Of a stretch of DNA of 64,000 bases, positions 25,161-33,707 are shown piece after piece. The stretch is taken from assembly GCA_016706595.1 (NCBI GenBank), contig JADJJH010000001.1, positions 186,001 through 250,000 on the forward strand, given 5' to 3'. The notes under the pieces were generated by a model that was not told the origin of the DNA, did no database searches, and saw nothing but the letters and a program-made list of their open reading frames with translations. Every line of letters begins with the position of its first letter. Position 1 is the stretch's first letter. Source of the DNA: Bacteroidota bacterium. Its GTDB lineage: Bacteria > Bacteroidota > Bacteroidia > Chitinophagales > Chitinophagaceae. The position numbers and the translations under genes are program-made.

Positions 25161-28100
25161 ATGAAGAAGATATTTTTAATGATTATTTGCATGCAATTGC
25201 ATATTGCCTTGATAAAAGCACAGGTTGTAAATGATGAACCATGTAGTGCAATTCAAATTATTCCAAAGCTAATAAATGATACTTTATATACAGAGGCAGA
25301 CACCATACAGCTTGAAAATCAACTTAGTTCAGGCAATCCTATTTTAAAAAAATGGTATAAGTTTACAGCAACATCAATTTCGCATAGCGTATTAGTAAAA
25401 AGATTAGCATTTACAAGTCCACTTTCTAGAATTAAATTACAAGTCTACCATCAAAATAATTGCGGAATAGTAGATACGATGCAAGTTACTTTTTCAGGTT
25501 GGAAGGATGGTTCCTATCACGAGCCAATCGGTTTAGGTGAAAATTTAATTGTCGGAGATGTCTATTATTTTAGTTTTTCAAATGAGTATCTAAGTTCTTA
25601 CCCATCACCAATTCCAACTACTGAAGATATTTTGTTTTATGGCATTTATGCAATGTCAAATGATCATATGGATGGTGCATTAACTATGCAGCATTGTCAA
25701 TCCTATATTTCAAATAGTTTTTTTTCAAATGAAAGTTTAGCAAATTCTTGTAAACCTGATTTATGGTACAAATTTATTGCCTTATCTGATACGGCTGATA
25801 TATATCTAAAACATGGGATTCCATTAGCTACTGTTACAATTAAGCTATTTAGAAAAATCTCAAATTCAAATTATGTTGATGTTACTTCTTGTATCTCCTC
25901 TACATTAGGAAATCAGGTTAGAGTACTAGTTGATAGTTTATTGACAGGAAGTGAGTACTATGTATCGATTGGCTCTAACATTCAATTTAATTCAGATTAT
26001 TCAAGGTTCTCAATAAGGTATGGAGCATTAAAGCCGAGTTTAAGTATAACAACCACAGGGCCAACAAGTATTTGTGAAAAACCAAGTGGAATTAGTGGAA
26101 ATTTTCTAGCATCTCCGGTAAATGGGGGTTCTAGTCCAACCTTTTTCTGGTATAGGGCAAATCAAATTAATCCATTGACAACAACCTTAAATAATCCTGT
26201 TACGCTATATGATTTACAAATTGGGGATTCTATTTATTGTGTATTGAAAAGTAGCGATTCTTGTTATAGTATTCCAGATACAAGCAATGCAATTATTGTT
26301 TCATCAACAACACAAGCGTCAAAATGGTATTTTGACAGCGATCAAGATGGATATGGTACTTCTTCATTTCAATATGCATGTATACAACCATCTTTATTTT
26401 ATGCATTGGATAGTGGTGATTGTGCACCTACTAATCCCTTAATTCATCAAGAATTTCCATTTTATCTCGACAACGATGGCGACACCTACGGCAACGGTAA
26501 TCTAATTTTAGTCTGCGCTCAAAATGCTACAACTCCTCCAATAGGTTATGGAATAAACTTTGGAGACTGCGACGATAATGATTCTTTTATTCATCAAGAA
26601 TTCCCTTTCTATCTTGATAACGATGGCGATAACTATGGTAACGGAAATTTAATTTTGTTATGTGCCCAAAATGCCACAACACCACCATTAGGTTATGGAT
26701 TAAATTTTGGAGATTGCGACGATACGAATCCTCTTCTTCATCAACTCTTTCCTTTCTATCTCGATGCAGATGGTGACGCCTACGGTGATACAACACAACT
26801 TTTAATGTATTGCGCACTAAACGCAAATGATGCACCAACAGGCTATGTAAAAAATGGATCAGATTGTAACGACAATAATCCATTCATTTATCCGGGTACC
26901 ATTGATAAGGCTGAATATTTTATTGATTCAGATCCCGGTGTAGGTCAAGCAACTGCAATCTCAATTAATCCAACAAATGCCGATACCTTGGCATTCATTA
27001 GCGGTTTAAGTATACCTATATTATCGATTGGAAATCATCTCATTGCAATTCGAACACATACTTGTAATCAAAAATGGAGTTTGTTTGAACAACGTGGTTT
27101 TCAAGTTACATCATTTGATATACAAACAGGACCCATTGTTACCGGCGAATATTTTATCGACACCGACCCGGGCTTAGGAAATGGTTTAGCATTTTCATTA
27201 TTGCCATCCGATTCCGTCGATCAATTGTTTTCACTTGCTATTCCTTCCACAATACCTCCGGGTACTCATGCTATGGGTGTTAGGTTTAAAGATAGTATCG
27301 GCAATTGGGGGCTATTCGAAGCAAGTTTTATCAACGTGTTACCTCCTCCAGTACCATCTCATCAAATTATCGCTGCCGAATATTTTATCGATACGGATCC
27401 TGGTATTGGAAATGCCATTGCATTAAGTGTTATGCCTTCCGATACTTTATTGCAAACATTTGCCATTCCTGTACCAAGTAATTTACAAGATGGGCATCAT
27501 CTCATTTCCATTCGTGTTAAAAATAGTATCAACGAATGGAGTTTATTCGATAACCGTACTTTTTATGTAAGCAAATTCGACTCAATATATAATCCAATTG
27601 TAGCCGCCGAATATTTTATTGATACTGACCCGGGTATCGGAAATGCCACAGCAATAAGTGTGGTTCCTGCAGATACTATCCTTCAAAATTTTGCCATCAC
27701 TGTAACGAACACATTAGCTTTTGGCAATCATTCCATGAATGTGCGTGTCATGACGCTCGATAGTGTGTGGAGTTTGCATGAATCAAAAATATTTAATATT
27801 AAAGAGCCTCCAACAATGTTGCCGGGTAGTGGAAATGCCATCACATTAGATGGTGTAAATGATTACATTCAATTGCCACCAATCTTACATGGCGCATCGC
27901 AGTTTACTATCGACTTCTGGATAAAAACAACAGAGAATGGAAGCAGTGGAACATATTGGCAAAAACCTACAATTATCGGTAATGCAAACCCAAGTGCCCC
28001 TGATGGAGATTTTGGGATAACCACTCATAATGGTCAATTAGGCGTATGGAGTGGGATGTGTTGTGGCGATCAGGCCTTACAAACAACAATGGCAATAAAT

Positions 28101-29492
28101 GATAATCAATGGCATCATATAGCGGCTGTAAACAATGGAAGTATTTTAGTACTTTATGTTGATGGGGTTTTGTTGCCGGGTAGTATACCAACAAATAATG
28201 GTGGCATTGAAAACATAACTCGTCCTTGGCGTATCGGCATGAACAATTCTTGTTGCAGTGGAGGCTCGCCTCATGCAGGTACAGTGGATGAGTTTAGATT
28301 TTGGAATACGGCCTTGAGCGAAACCCAACTTCGTGAACGTATGTGTCGAAAAATTACTGATAGCGATTCATTGTATAGTAACATGTCTGCATACTTTAAT
28401 TTTGATGAACAAGGTTTGCTAAATGCAATTGATGGTAGTAGTAATTCAAATAGCCCTACTTTACAAAACGGGGCTTCAAGAATATTAAGTGGTGCGCCTA
28501 TCGGAAATGTGAGTGCCTATGCTTATTCTGGAAATACAAGTTCAGTAGGCTTGTCGCACCCAACACGCGGCGATCAAATCACAGCAAATATCACGAGTGG
28601 TTCTGCCAGCGGATTGCAAGTGTATTGTGTTACAGAACGTCCAAATACTTTAACAGGAATTGATACCCTATTAAGTAATGATGCCTACTATGGCGTGTTT
28701 GCTGTAAATGGAAATTTAGCACAAGTAAATACAATGTATAATTATACCGGTGTGCCAAATATTACGAATGAGGGCTTATTGAATTTGTATCAACGAAATG
28801 CAAATGATAGTCTTAGCTGGACGAATAGCAGCGCAAGTTTAAATACAATTAATAATACACTTAGTACTTCTACTCTTTATCGAAATGAATTTATGTTAGG
28901 TATCATTCAACCTACTTATATTACCTTTAATTTAAAAGCTTACTTAGAAGGGTACTACTTAGGTAATGGAGTTATGGCTTCTGTTTTATTCAATCAAGGT
29001 GAGCCCAATTTAATTTCGCAAACCGATACGGTAGATATAATATTGCACAATTCAATTTCTCCTTATGCGATAGAATATTCTACAAAAGGCGTTTTAGATA
29101 CCGATGGAAATGCAAGTTTTATTTTACCGGCATCGGTTCAAGGCAATTCGTATTATATCACATTAAAACATCGAAATAGTTTTGAAACATGGAGCGCAAA
29201 CCCAATCACGATGTCGGCAATTACGAATTACAATTTTACGACGTCAGCGTCACAAGCTTATGGTGATAATTTAGTTGAAGTGGATCCAGGTATCTTTGCG
29301 ATATATTGTGGCGATATCAACCAAGATCAAAATGCAGATTTGCTCGACGCAAGCTTATTAGAAACCAGTATTGCCAATTTTGATTTCGGATATTTTGCCA
29401 CCGATATAAATGGTGATGGTAATGTTGATTTGTTAGATAGCCCGATGTTGGAAGTGAATATGAATGGGTTCATTTTCTCAAATTATCCATAA
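25161..29492 (+). CDS. Exported multidomain protein (1443 aa): PPC-like, metal-binding repeats, LamG, dockerin-like end
   Basis: Signal peptide at residues 1-21 (ending ALIKAQ). Then two beta-sandwich/PPC-like domains (about 28-290); an Ig-like domain; four MopE-like metal-binding repeats (388-580; DNDGDTYGN, GDCDDND), two of them nearly identical; four copies of a domain of about 70 residues with the signature AEYFIDTDPGIGN and a closing VR...WSL (582-887); one LamG domain (886-1057) very close to LamG 3 of the 3605-aa protein (NANPSAPDGDFGIT, LRERMCRKIT); its beta-rich partner ending EFMLGI; and the KHRN/dockerin-like module (1254-1443). Probably co-transcribed with the beta-helix gene. A surface or matrix role is inferred from the domains. 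Confidence 0.9.
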   Translation: MKKIFLMIICMQLHIALIKAQVVNDEPCSAIQIIPKLINDTLYTEADTIQLENQLSSGNPILKKWYKFTATSISHSVLVKRLAFTSPLSRIKLQVYHQNNCGIVDTMQVTFSGWKDGSYHEPIGLGENLIVGDVYYFSFSNEYLSSYPSPIPTTEDILFYGIYAMSNDHMDGALTMQHCQSYISNSFFSNESLANSCKPDLWYKFIALSDTADIYLKHGIPLATVTIKLFRKISNSNYVDVTSCISSTLGNQVRVLVDSLLTGSEYYVSIGSNIQFNSDYSRFSIRYGALKPSLSITTTGPTSICEKPSGISGNFLASPVNGGSSPTFFWYRANQINPLTTTLNNPVTLYDLQIGDSIYCVLKSSDSCYSIPDTSNAIIVSSTTQASKWYFDSDQDGYGTSSFQYACIQPSLFYALDSGDCAPTNPLIHQEFPFYLDNDGDTYGNGNLILVCAQNATTPPIGYGINFGDCDDNDSFIHQEFPFYLDNDGDNYGNGNLILLCAQNATTPPLGYGLNFGDCDDTNPLLHQLFPFYLDADGDAYGDTTQLLMYCALNANDAPTGYVKNGSDCNDNNPFIYPGTIDKAEYFIDSDPGVGQATAISINPTNADTLAFISGLSIPILSIGNHLIAIRTHTCNQKWSLFEQRGFQVTSFDIQTGPIVTGEYFIDTDPGLGNGLAFSLLPSDSVDQLFSLAIPSTIPPGTHAMGVRFKDSIGNWGLFEASFINVLPPPVPSHQIIAAEYFIDTDPGIGNAIALSVMPSDTLLQTFAIPVPSNLQDGHHLISIRVKNSINEWSLFDNRTFYVSKFDSIYNPIVAAEYFIDTDPGIGNATAISVVPADTILQNFAITVTNTLAFGNHSMNVRVMTLDSVWSLHESKIFNIKEPPTMLPGSGNAITLDGVNDYIQLPPILHGASQFTIDFWIKTTENGSSGTYWQKPTIIGNANPSAPDGDFGITTHNGQLGVWSGMCCGDQALQTTMAINDNQWHHIAAVNNGSILVLYVDGVLLPGSIPTNNGGIENITRPWRIGMNNSCCSGGSPHAGTVDEFRFWNTALSETQLRERMCRKITDSDSLYSNMSAYFNFDEQGLLNAIDGSSNSNSPTLQNGASRILSGAPIGNVSAYAYSGNTSSVGLSHPTRGDQITANITSGSASGLQVYCVTERPNTLTGIDTLLSNDAYYGVFAVNGNLAQVNTMYNYTGVPNITNEGLLNLYQRNANDSLSWTNSSASLNTINNTLSTSTLYRNEFMLGIIQPTYITFNLKAYLEGYYLGNGVMASVLFNQGEPNLISQTDTVDIILHNSISPYAIEYSTKGVLDTDGNASFILPASVQGNSYYITLKHRNSFETWSANPITMSAITNYNFTTSASQAYGDNLVEVDPGIFAIYCGDINQDQNADLLDASLLETSIANFDFGYFATDINGDGNVDLLDSPMLEVNMNGFIFSNYP

Positions 29493-29747
29493 CAAGTATA
29501 CGTTAGCTGATCCTAGTAAGATTCAGTTTTAAACTGTCCTCTAACGGTTTTCAGTGATACAGAAATAATGGTTCTCCGTGATTGATATATTGATTAAGCA
29601 ACATCATTTTTGCATTCGGTATCTCAAAGGTGGTGCGGCCTTATGAACTCAAGTAAAGTTATAGGTCCGTATGCTTAGATGTACTGTCTAAATTTTTATC
29701 TTTAGGCAATGTATTTCGCTTTCTAACTATCGAATCAAATTCAATTC
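29493..29747. other. Intergenic region before the TPR kinase, weak promoter only
   Basis: TATCTTTA at 29697-29704 is the best -7 candidate for the kinase at 29748. ATAGGTCCGTAT at 29661-29672 is only a partial dyad and is one base off the spacing seen in the other promoters, so no operator is claimed. Nothing else recognised. Confidence 0.3.
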
Positions 29748-31772
29748 ATGAAGTATCTCTTTTTCCTTTTCTTAATACTCCCGGTATTTATTTTCGGACA
29801 AAATGCCCGGCAGTCTAGCATAGATTCCATTCAACAACTCATCTCAAAAGCGAAGAAGGATACCAATAAAGCCATATTGCTTGATAAGCTGGCTTTATTT
29901 TATTTTGATGAAAATCCGGATAAGGCTTTACAATATGAAGAACAAAGCTTGAATCTTGCGAAAGAACTTAAATGGGAACAAGGCATGGCCGATGCCTATT
30001 GCGACATAGGGAATTGTTATACAACCAAATTCAATATTGAGAAGGCTATAGCGAACTATTTGAAAGGTATAGAAATATTTAAAAGACTGAATGATAAAAA
30101 GCGGATTGCAAAAACCTATACGAATATGGGTATCATTTATCAGAATGAAAATCAATTGTCGCTTTCATTGGAGTATTATTTTAAAGCACTGGGTTTAGCT
30201 GAAGAATTGAAAGATAGTAATATGATTGCTTTTGGGCATGCCAATATTGGTAGCCTATATCAAATTACAGGTGATTTTAAAAAAGCGATTTATTACGACT
30301 CCATTTCCCTTCATTACTTTACGCGTTTAAAAAATGAAGAAGAAATAGCAGGTAATTGGGTAGGCATCGGAAATGCCCATAAGAGTTTGGGTAACTTAAA
30401 TAAAGCCTTGGAAGCAATGTTGAAGGCTTTGAAAATTTATAATGAAACCAATAATGCATTTGGGAAAGCATTGAGCCTCACAAATATCGGCACCGTCTAT
30501 GAGGCTAAGGGCGACTATGAACAAGCCATTCAATACGAGTTGGATGCATTAAAGGAATTCAAATCCTTGGACGACGAAAATGGTTTGTCAGTCACGGAAA
30601 TTTTACTAGGTGATTATTATTACAAAATAGCTATGAGTCCAGGCAAGCATTCTAAAAACTCCTCCATCCCGGCTACAAGGAGTGAATGCCTGAACCTTTC
30701 TATTCAATATCTGAAACACGCTATTCCAATACTCACGAAAAGAAATAACCTCTCTGACTTGTCGGCTGCCTATAAAAGTCTGGCAAGTGCACAGCAAGCT
30801 TCGAAGGATTATCAAGCCGCTATTGAAAGTTATCTGAAGTATACGTTTTATAAAGATTCAGTGTATTCAATTGAGGTCGCCCAAAAAATCAACAATCATG
30901 AAAATCAACGCGAAATTGATTTAAGGGAAAGTAAGATCAAGTTGTTGGCACAAGATATCAAATTGAAAGATGTTAATGCACAAAAGCAGCGATTGATGAG
31001 GAATGCATTACTTGGCGGTATACTTTCTTTACTCACCATCGCGGCGTTTATCATAGCCTATTATGTGCGCAAGCAACGAAACGACAAGCTACTCGCAGAT
31101 GAAAAAGTGAATACCCTTTTAAAGGATCAGGAGTTGAGGTCGGTTAGCGATATGCTTGAAGTGCAAGAACAAGAACGTAAACGCATCGCAGCCGATTTGC
31201 ATGATCGATTAGGAAGTATGCTATCGACAGTGAAGCTTTACTTCAATTCGGTAGAGGAGCAAATTGATCATTTAAAAACACAAAATCGCGAACAGTACCA
31301 TAAGGCAACCACCTTGCTAGATGAAGCCTGTGATGAGGTTAGGAAAATTTCACACAATTTGGTTTCAGGCGAGTTGATTAAATTTGGTCTGGTATCGGCG
31401 CTCAATCAGTTGAAAGTTACCTTGAATGAAACGGGCAAACTCACTATGCATGTATTAGCTTTTGGAATGGAAACCAGATTGGATAGCGCGGTTGAAATAT
31501 CTTTATATCGGGTGATACAGGAGTTGATGAATAATATGTTGAAGCACGCAAAAGCAAATGAAGTGACCATACAGTTAAATAAGGTCGATAATAATCTTAA
31601 TATTGTGGTCGAAGATAATGGCATTGGATTTGATGTGGCCGACGCACTGGAAAAAAACGGCATGGGATTGCGTAGTGTTGAAACAAGGGTTAAAAAACTC
31701 AACGGAACCCTTTCGATTGATTCCAGCAAAGGACGGGGCACTACCACCATCATTGACATACCCATCGGATAA
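29748..31772 (+). CDS. TPR-containing HisKA_3 sensor histidine kinase (674 aa)
   Basis: Signal peptide/first membrane segment (MKYLFFLFLILPVFIFGQ), then at least six TPR repeats (residues 30-390; e.g. AYCDIGNCYTTKFNIEKAI), so the sensor is on the outer side of the inner membrane. One membrane segment at about 419-440 (ALLGGILSLLTIAAFIIAYYV), a short coiled coil, a HisKA_3 domain with the phosphoacceptor in AADLHDRLGSMLSTVK (H485), then HATPase_c with N-box (ELMNNMLKHA, N595/N596), G1 (DNGIGFD) and G2 (GMGLRS). All key residues are present, so it should be active. The response regulator gene starts 12 bp downstream and is the likely partner. The input signal is unknown. Confidence 0.93.
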   Translation: MKYLFFLFLILPVFIFGQNARQSSIDSIQQLISKAKKDTNKAILLDKLALFYFDENPDKALQYEEQSLNLAKELKWEQGMADAYCDIGNCYTTKFNIEKAIANYLKGIEIFKRLNDKKRIAKTYTNMGIIYQNENQLSLSLEYYFKALGLAEELKDSNMIAFGHANIGSLYQITGDFKKAIYYDSISLHYFTRLKNEEEIAGNWVGIGNAHKSLGNLNKALEAMLKALKIYNETNNAFGKALSLTNIGTVYEAKGDYEQAIQYELDALKEFKSLDDENGLSVTEILLGDYYYKIAMSPGKHSKNSSIPATRSECLNLSIQYLKHAIPILTKRNNLSDLSAAYKSLASAQQASKDYQAAIESYLKYTFYKDSVYSIEVAQKINNHENQREIDLRESKIKLLAQDIKLKDVNAQKQRLMRNALLGGILSLLTIAAFIIAYYVRKQRNDKLLADEKVNTLLKDQELRSVSDMLEVQEQERKRIAADLHDRLGSMLSTVKLYFNSVEEQIDHLKTQNREQYHKATTLLDEACDEVRKISHNLVSGELIKFGLVSALNQLKVTLNETGKLTMHVLAFGMETRLDSAVEISLYRVIQELMNNMLKHAKANEVTIQLNKVDNNLNIVVEDNGIGFDVADALEKNGMGLRSVETRVKKLNGTLSIDSSKGRGTTTIIDIPIG

Positions 31773-31784
31773 AAGCACTTATAT

Positions 31785-32237
31785 ATGATTCGGATTCTGA
31801 TTGTAGATGATCATCAAATGTTCATCGATGGCATCAAAGCGTTACTCGTCAATGAAAAGGAAATCAAGGTTATAGGCGAGGCCCTGCATGGTGAAGCCGT
31901 ATTGTCGCTCCTCGAACAGGTGCATGCGGATATCGTATTGCTCGATGTAAATATGCCGGGTATGGATGGCATCGAAGCGACCAAACTCATACGACAACGC
32001 CATCCTTCTGTGAAAATTTTAATGTTGACGATGTATAATAATACAGAATTTATTTTCGGTTTGATGAATGCCGGTGCATCTGGTTATATTTTGAAAAATA
32101 CCGGAAAAGCTGAATTGCTCGATGCTATCGTTTCTGTCTTTCAGGGAAAAACATTTTATAGTAAGGAAGTCTCCGACAGTATTTTGCAAAACCTGCCTAA
32201 AAATCCAAATGAAAAAAATTGGAGGAGGTTCATTTGA
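31785..32237 (+). CDS. NarL/LuxR-type response regulator, receiver part (gene split by a frameshift)
   Basis: Receiver domain with the acidic pair D8/D9, phospho-acceptor D54 (VLLDVNMPGMDG), a Thr in LMLTMY and the Lys in YILKNTG. Frame is lost in a run of seven A at 32212-32218; this frame then ends at a TGA 20 bp later. One more A would join it to the HTH part (32219-32422), giving a normal regulator of 212 residues. It lies 12 bp after the TPR kinase, so the two form a two-component pair. Sequencing error, true mutation and -1 slippage on A-AAA-AAT are all possible. Confidence 0.9.
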   Translation: MIRILIVDDHQMFIDGIKALLVNEKEIKVIGEALHGEAVLSLLEQVHADIVLLDVNMPGMDGIEATKLIRQRHPSVKILMLTMYNNTEFIFGLMNAGASGYILKNTGKAELLDAIVSVFQGKTFYSKEVSDSILQNLPKNPNEKNWRRFI

Positions 32238-32422
32238 CCGAACGTGAAAAAGATGTATTGAAACTGATAGCACAGGAGTTTAGTTCACAAGAAATCGCAA
32301 CACAACTTTTCATCAGCGTAAATACAGTGGAAACACATCGAAAAAATTTATTGAGCAAACTGCATGCGAAAAATATTGCAGGTCTTGTAAAGTTTGCCAT
32401 TCAAACAGGGTTGGTCAGCTGA
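32219..32422 (+). CDS. NarL/LuxR-type response regulator, DNA-binding part (frameshifted continuation)
   Basis: LuxR-type HTH domain, complete from LTEREKDVLKLIAQEFS to the recognition helix region (SVNTVETHRKNLLSKLH). It is the missing C-terminal half of the receiver at 31785. A GGAGGAGG sequence lies just before a TTG at 32234, so separate translation of the HTH domain is conceivable, though Bacteroidota rarely rely on Shine-Dalgarno pairing. If the gene really is split, phosphorylation could no longer control DNA binding in the usual way. Confidence 0.85.
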   Translation: MEEVHLTEREKDVLKLIAQEFSSQEIATQLFISVNTVETHRKNLLSKLHAKNIAGLVKFAIQTGLVS

Positions 32423-32481
32423 TCATACCAATTGTATGTATAAATTCACAATGGTAATGTCGGTATAATTGACAGCCATTC

Positions 32482-32576
32482 TTTTGGGGCGCCCTCGCAA
32501 AGCCTTCGGGCCAGGCTATTCGTTCCAAGGCCCTCTCAGGGCATCGGGCGCTTTCCTCTACTATCCTTCGCCCGAT
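32482..32576. repeat. GC-rich interspersed inverted-repeat element
   Basis: A block much richer in G and C than its surroundings, opening GGGGCGCCCTCGC near 32486 and closing TTCGCCCGATCG near 32568, so the ends can pair (GGGCG with CGCCC). Inside it, GCCCT (32530-32534) and AGGGC (32538-32542) form a short hairpin. The sequence has the look of intergenic elements present in many copies in Bacteroidota genomes (GGGCG...TCCGGGC...CGCTTTCC...ATCC), recalled rather than searched. A 77-codon open frame across it is not taken as a gene. Confidence 0.55.
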
Positions 32577-32724
32577 CGTCACATCGAAAAGGTTGCGCTA
32601 TGCAAAATGTATCACGGTTTTCAGGGATACATAAATCATGGTTTGTGGTTATTGTTCAGGCTTGGCGTGTGGCCAATCTTTGCACTATCAAAACCATATT
32701 AATTCATCAAATAAAAAAACTATT

Positions 32725-33624
32725 ATGAAACATCAAAATCTCACTCAGCCCATTTCGTTCTTGCAACAAATTATTTCAAATGGTGGACCAGAATCAAATC
32801 AATACGAAACGCTAAATAATGTGTTTGACACCTTAGCGGAAGAATACAAAAGTGGTCGGTTAAAACATGAAGAACTTGTATTGCTTCAAAACGGATTTGG
32901 CGATGAATGTATGCAAAACACTTTACATGGTCATATCAAAAGCAAACCGTTTGGCTATGCCGGCGACTTTATGATCATTGATAAAATTTACAAAGAGCAA
33001 ATTACTGAAGATGATCGATTTGTGAAATGGGATATTTTTTGGAATAAACATGCAGCATCAAAAGCGGTTCGAAATAGGAAGGACTATTTCATTAAAACAA
33101 TCAGCGATAAATTAAGTCATAAAACTAGTTTGCAACTGCTAGATGTTGCAAGTGGACCAGCTAGAGACCTCGAAGAAATTTACAAAATTATACCCTCTCA
33201 TCAATTACATACTGTATGTATCGAAGCTGATAAAAATGCCATTGAATACGCTAAAAAATTAAATGAATGCAATGAACATGAAATTGATTTTATACATAAA
33301 AATATTTTTCGATTTTCAACAGATCAAAAATTCGATATCGTTTGGAGTGCAGGCTTATTTGATTATTTTAATGATGCAATTTTCGTAAAGCTTTTACGCA
33401 AATTTATTTCATGGACTGCCTCTGGCGGTGAAGTCATCATCGGAAATTTTAGCACACAAAATCCAAGTAGAAACTATATGGAACTTATTGGGGATTGGTT
33501 TTTAGAGCATCGCTCAAAAGATCATTTGATCAATCTTGCGTTAGAAGCAGGTGCTGAACAAAAAAATATTCGTGTTGGTTCAGAAATGGAGGGTGTGAAT
33601 TTATTTCTGCATATAACCATTTAA
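32725..33624 (+). CDS. Class I SAM-dependent methyltransferase, PhcB-like (299 aa)
   Basis: Start set at the ATG at 32725 because upstream residues in this frame run through the GC-rich repeat. Residues 74-84 (KPFGYAGDFMI) and the following KAVRNRKDYF are marks of the family annotated as extracellular factor/3-hydroxypalmitate methyl ester synthase (PhcB-like). Motif I is LLDVASGPARDLEEI (D140), then the acidic end of strand 2 (VCIEADKNAIEYAKK) and FDIVWSAGLFDYF. The protein has no signal peptide and should act in the cytoplasm. PhcB in Ralstonia makes a methyl-ester quorum signal; extending that to this protein is an inference. It lies after a kinase/regulator pair and 83 bp before a giant exported-protein gene. 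Confidence 0.75.
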   Translation: MKHQNLTQPISFLQQIISNGGPESNQYETLNNVFDTLAEEYKSGRLKHEELVLLQNGFGDECMQNTLHGHIKSKPFGYAGDFMIIDKIYKEQITEDDRFVKWDIFWNKHAASKAVRNRKDYFIKTISDKLSHKTSLQLLDVASGPARDLEEIYKIIPSHQLHTVCIEADKNAIEYAKKLNECNEHEIDFIHKNIFRFSTDQKFDIVWSAGLFDYFNDAIFVKLLRKFISWTASGGEVIIGNFSTQNPSRNYMELIGDWFLEHRSKDHLINLALEAGAEQKNIRVGSEMEGVNLFLHITI

Positions 33625-33707
33625 CACTCAAAATAGAATCTCTTTCCAATTTCAATACATTAAAATTTATCAATAAACATTTCAATCATCTTCATTAAAA
33701 ATTACTC

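Noticed and set aside
29661..29704. Operator before the TPR kinase at 29748
   Set aside because: ATAGGTCCGTAT is only a partial dyad and its centre is 30.5 bp, not 31.5 bp, from the best -7 box.
32469..32702. 77-codon open frame
   Set aside because: Runs through the GC-rich repeat element; similar false genes arise wherever such elements occur.
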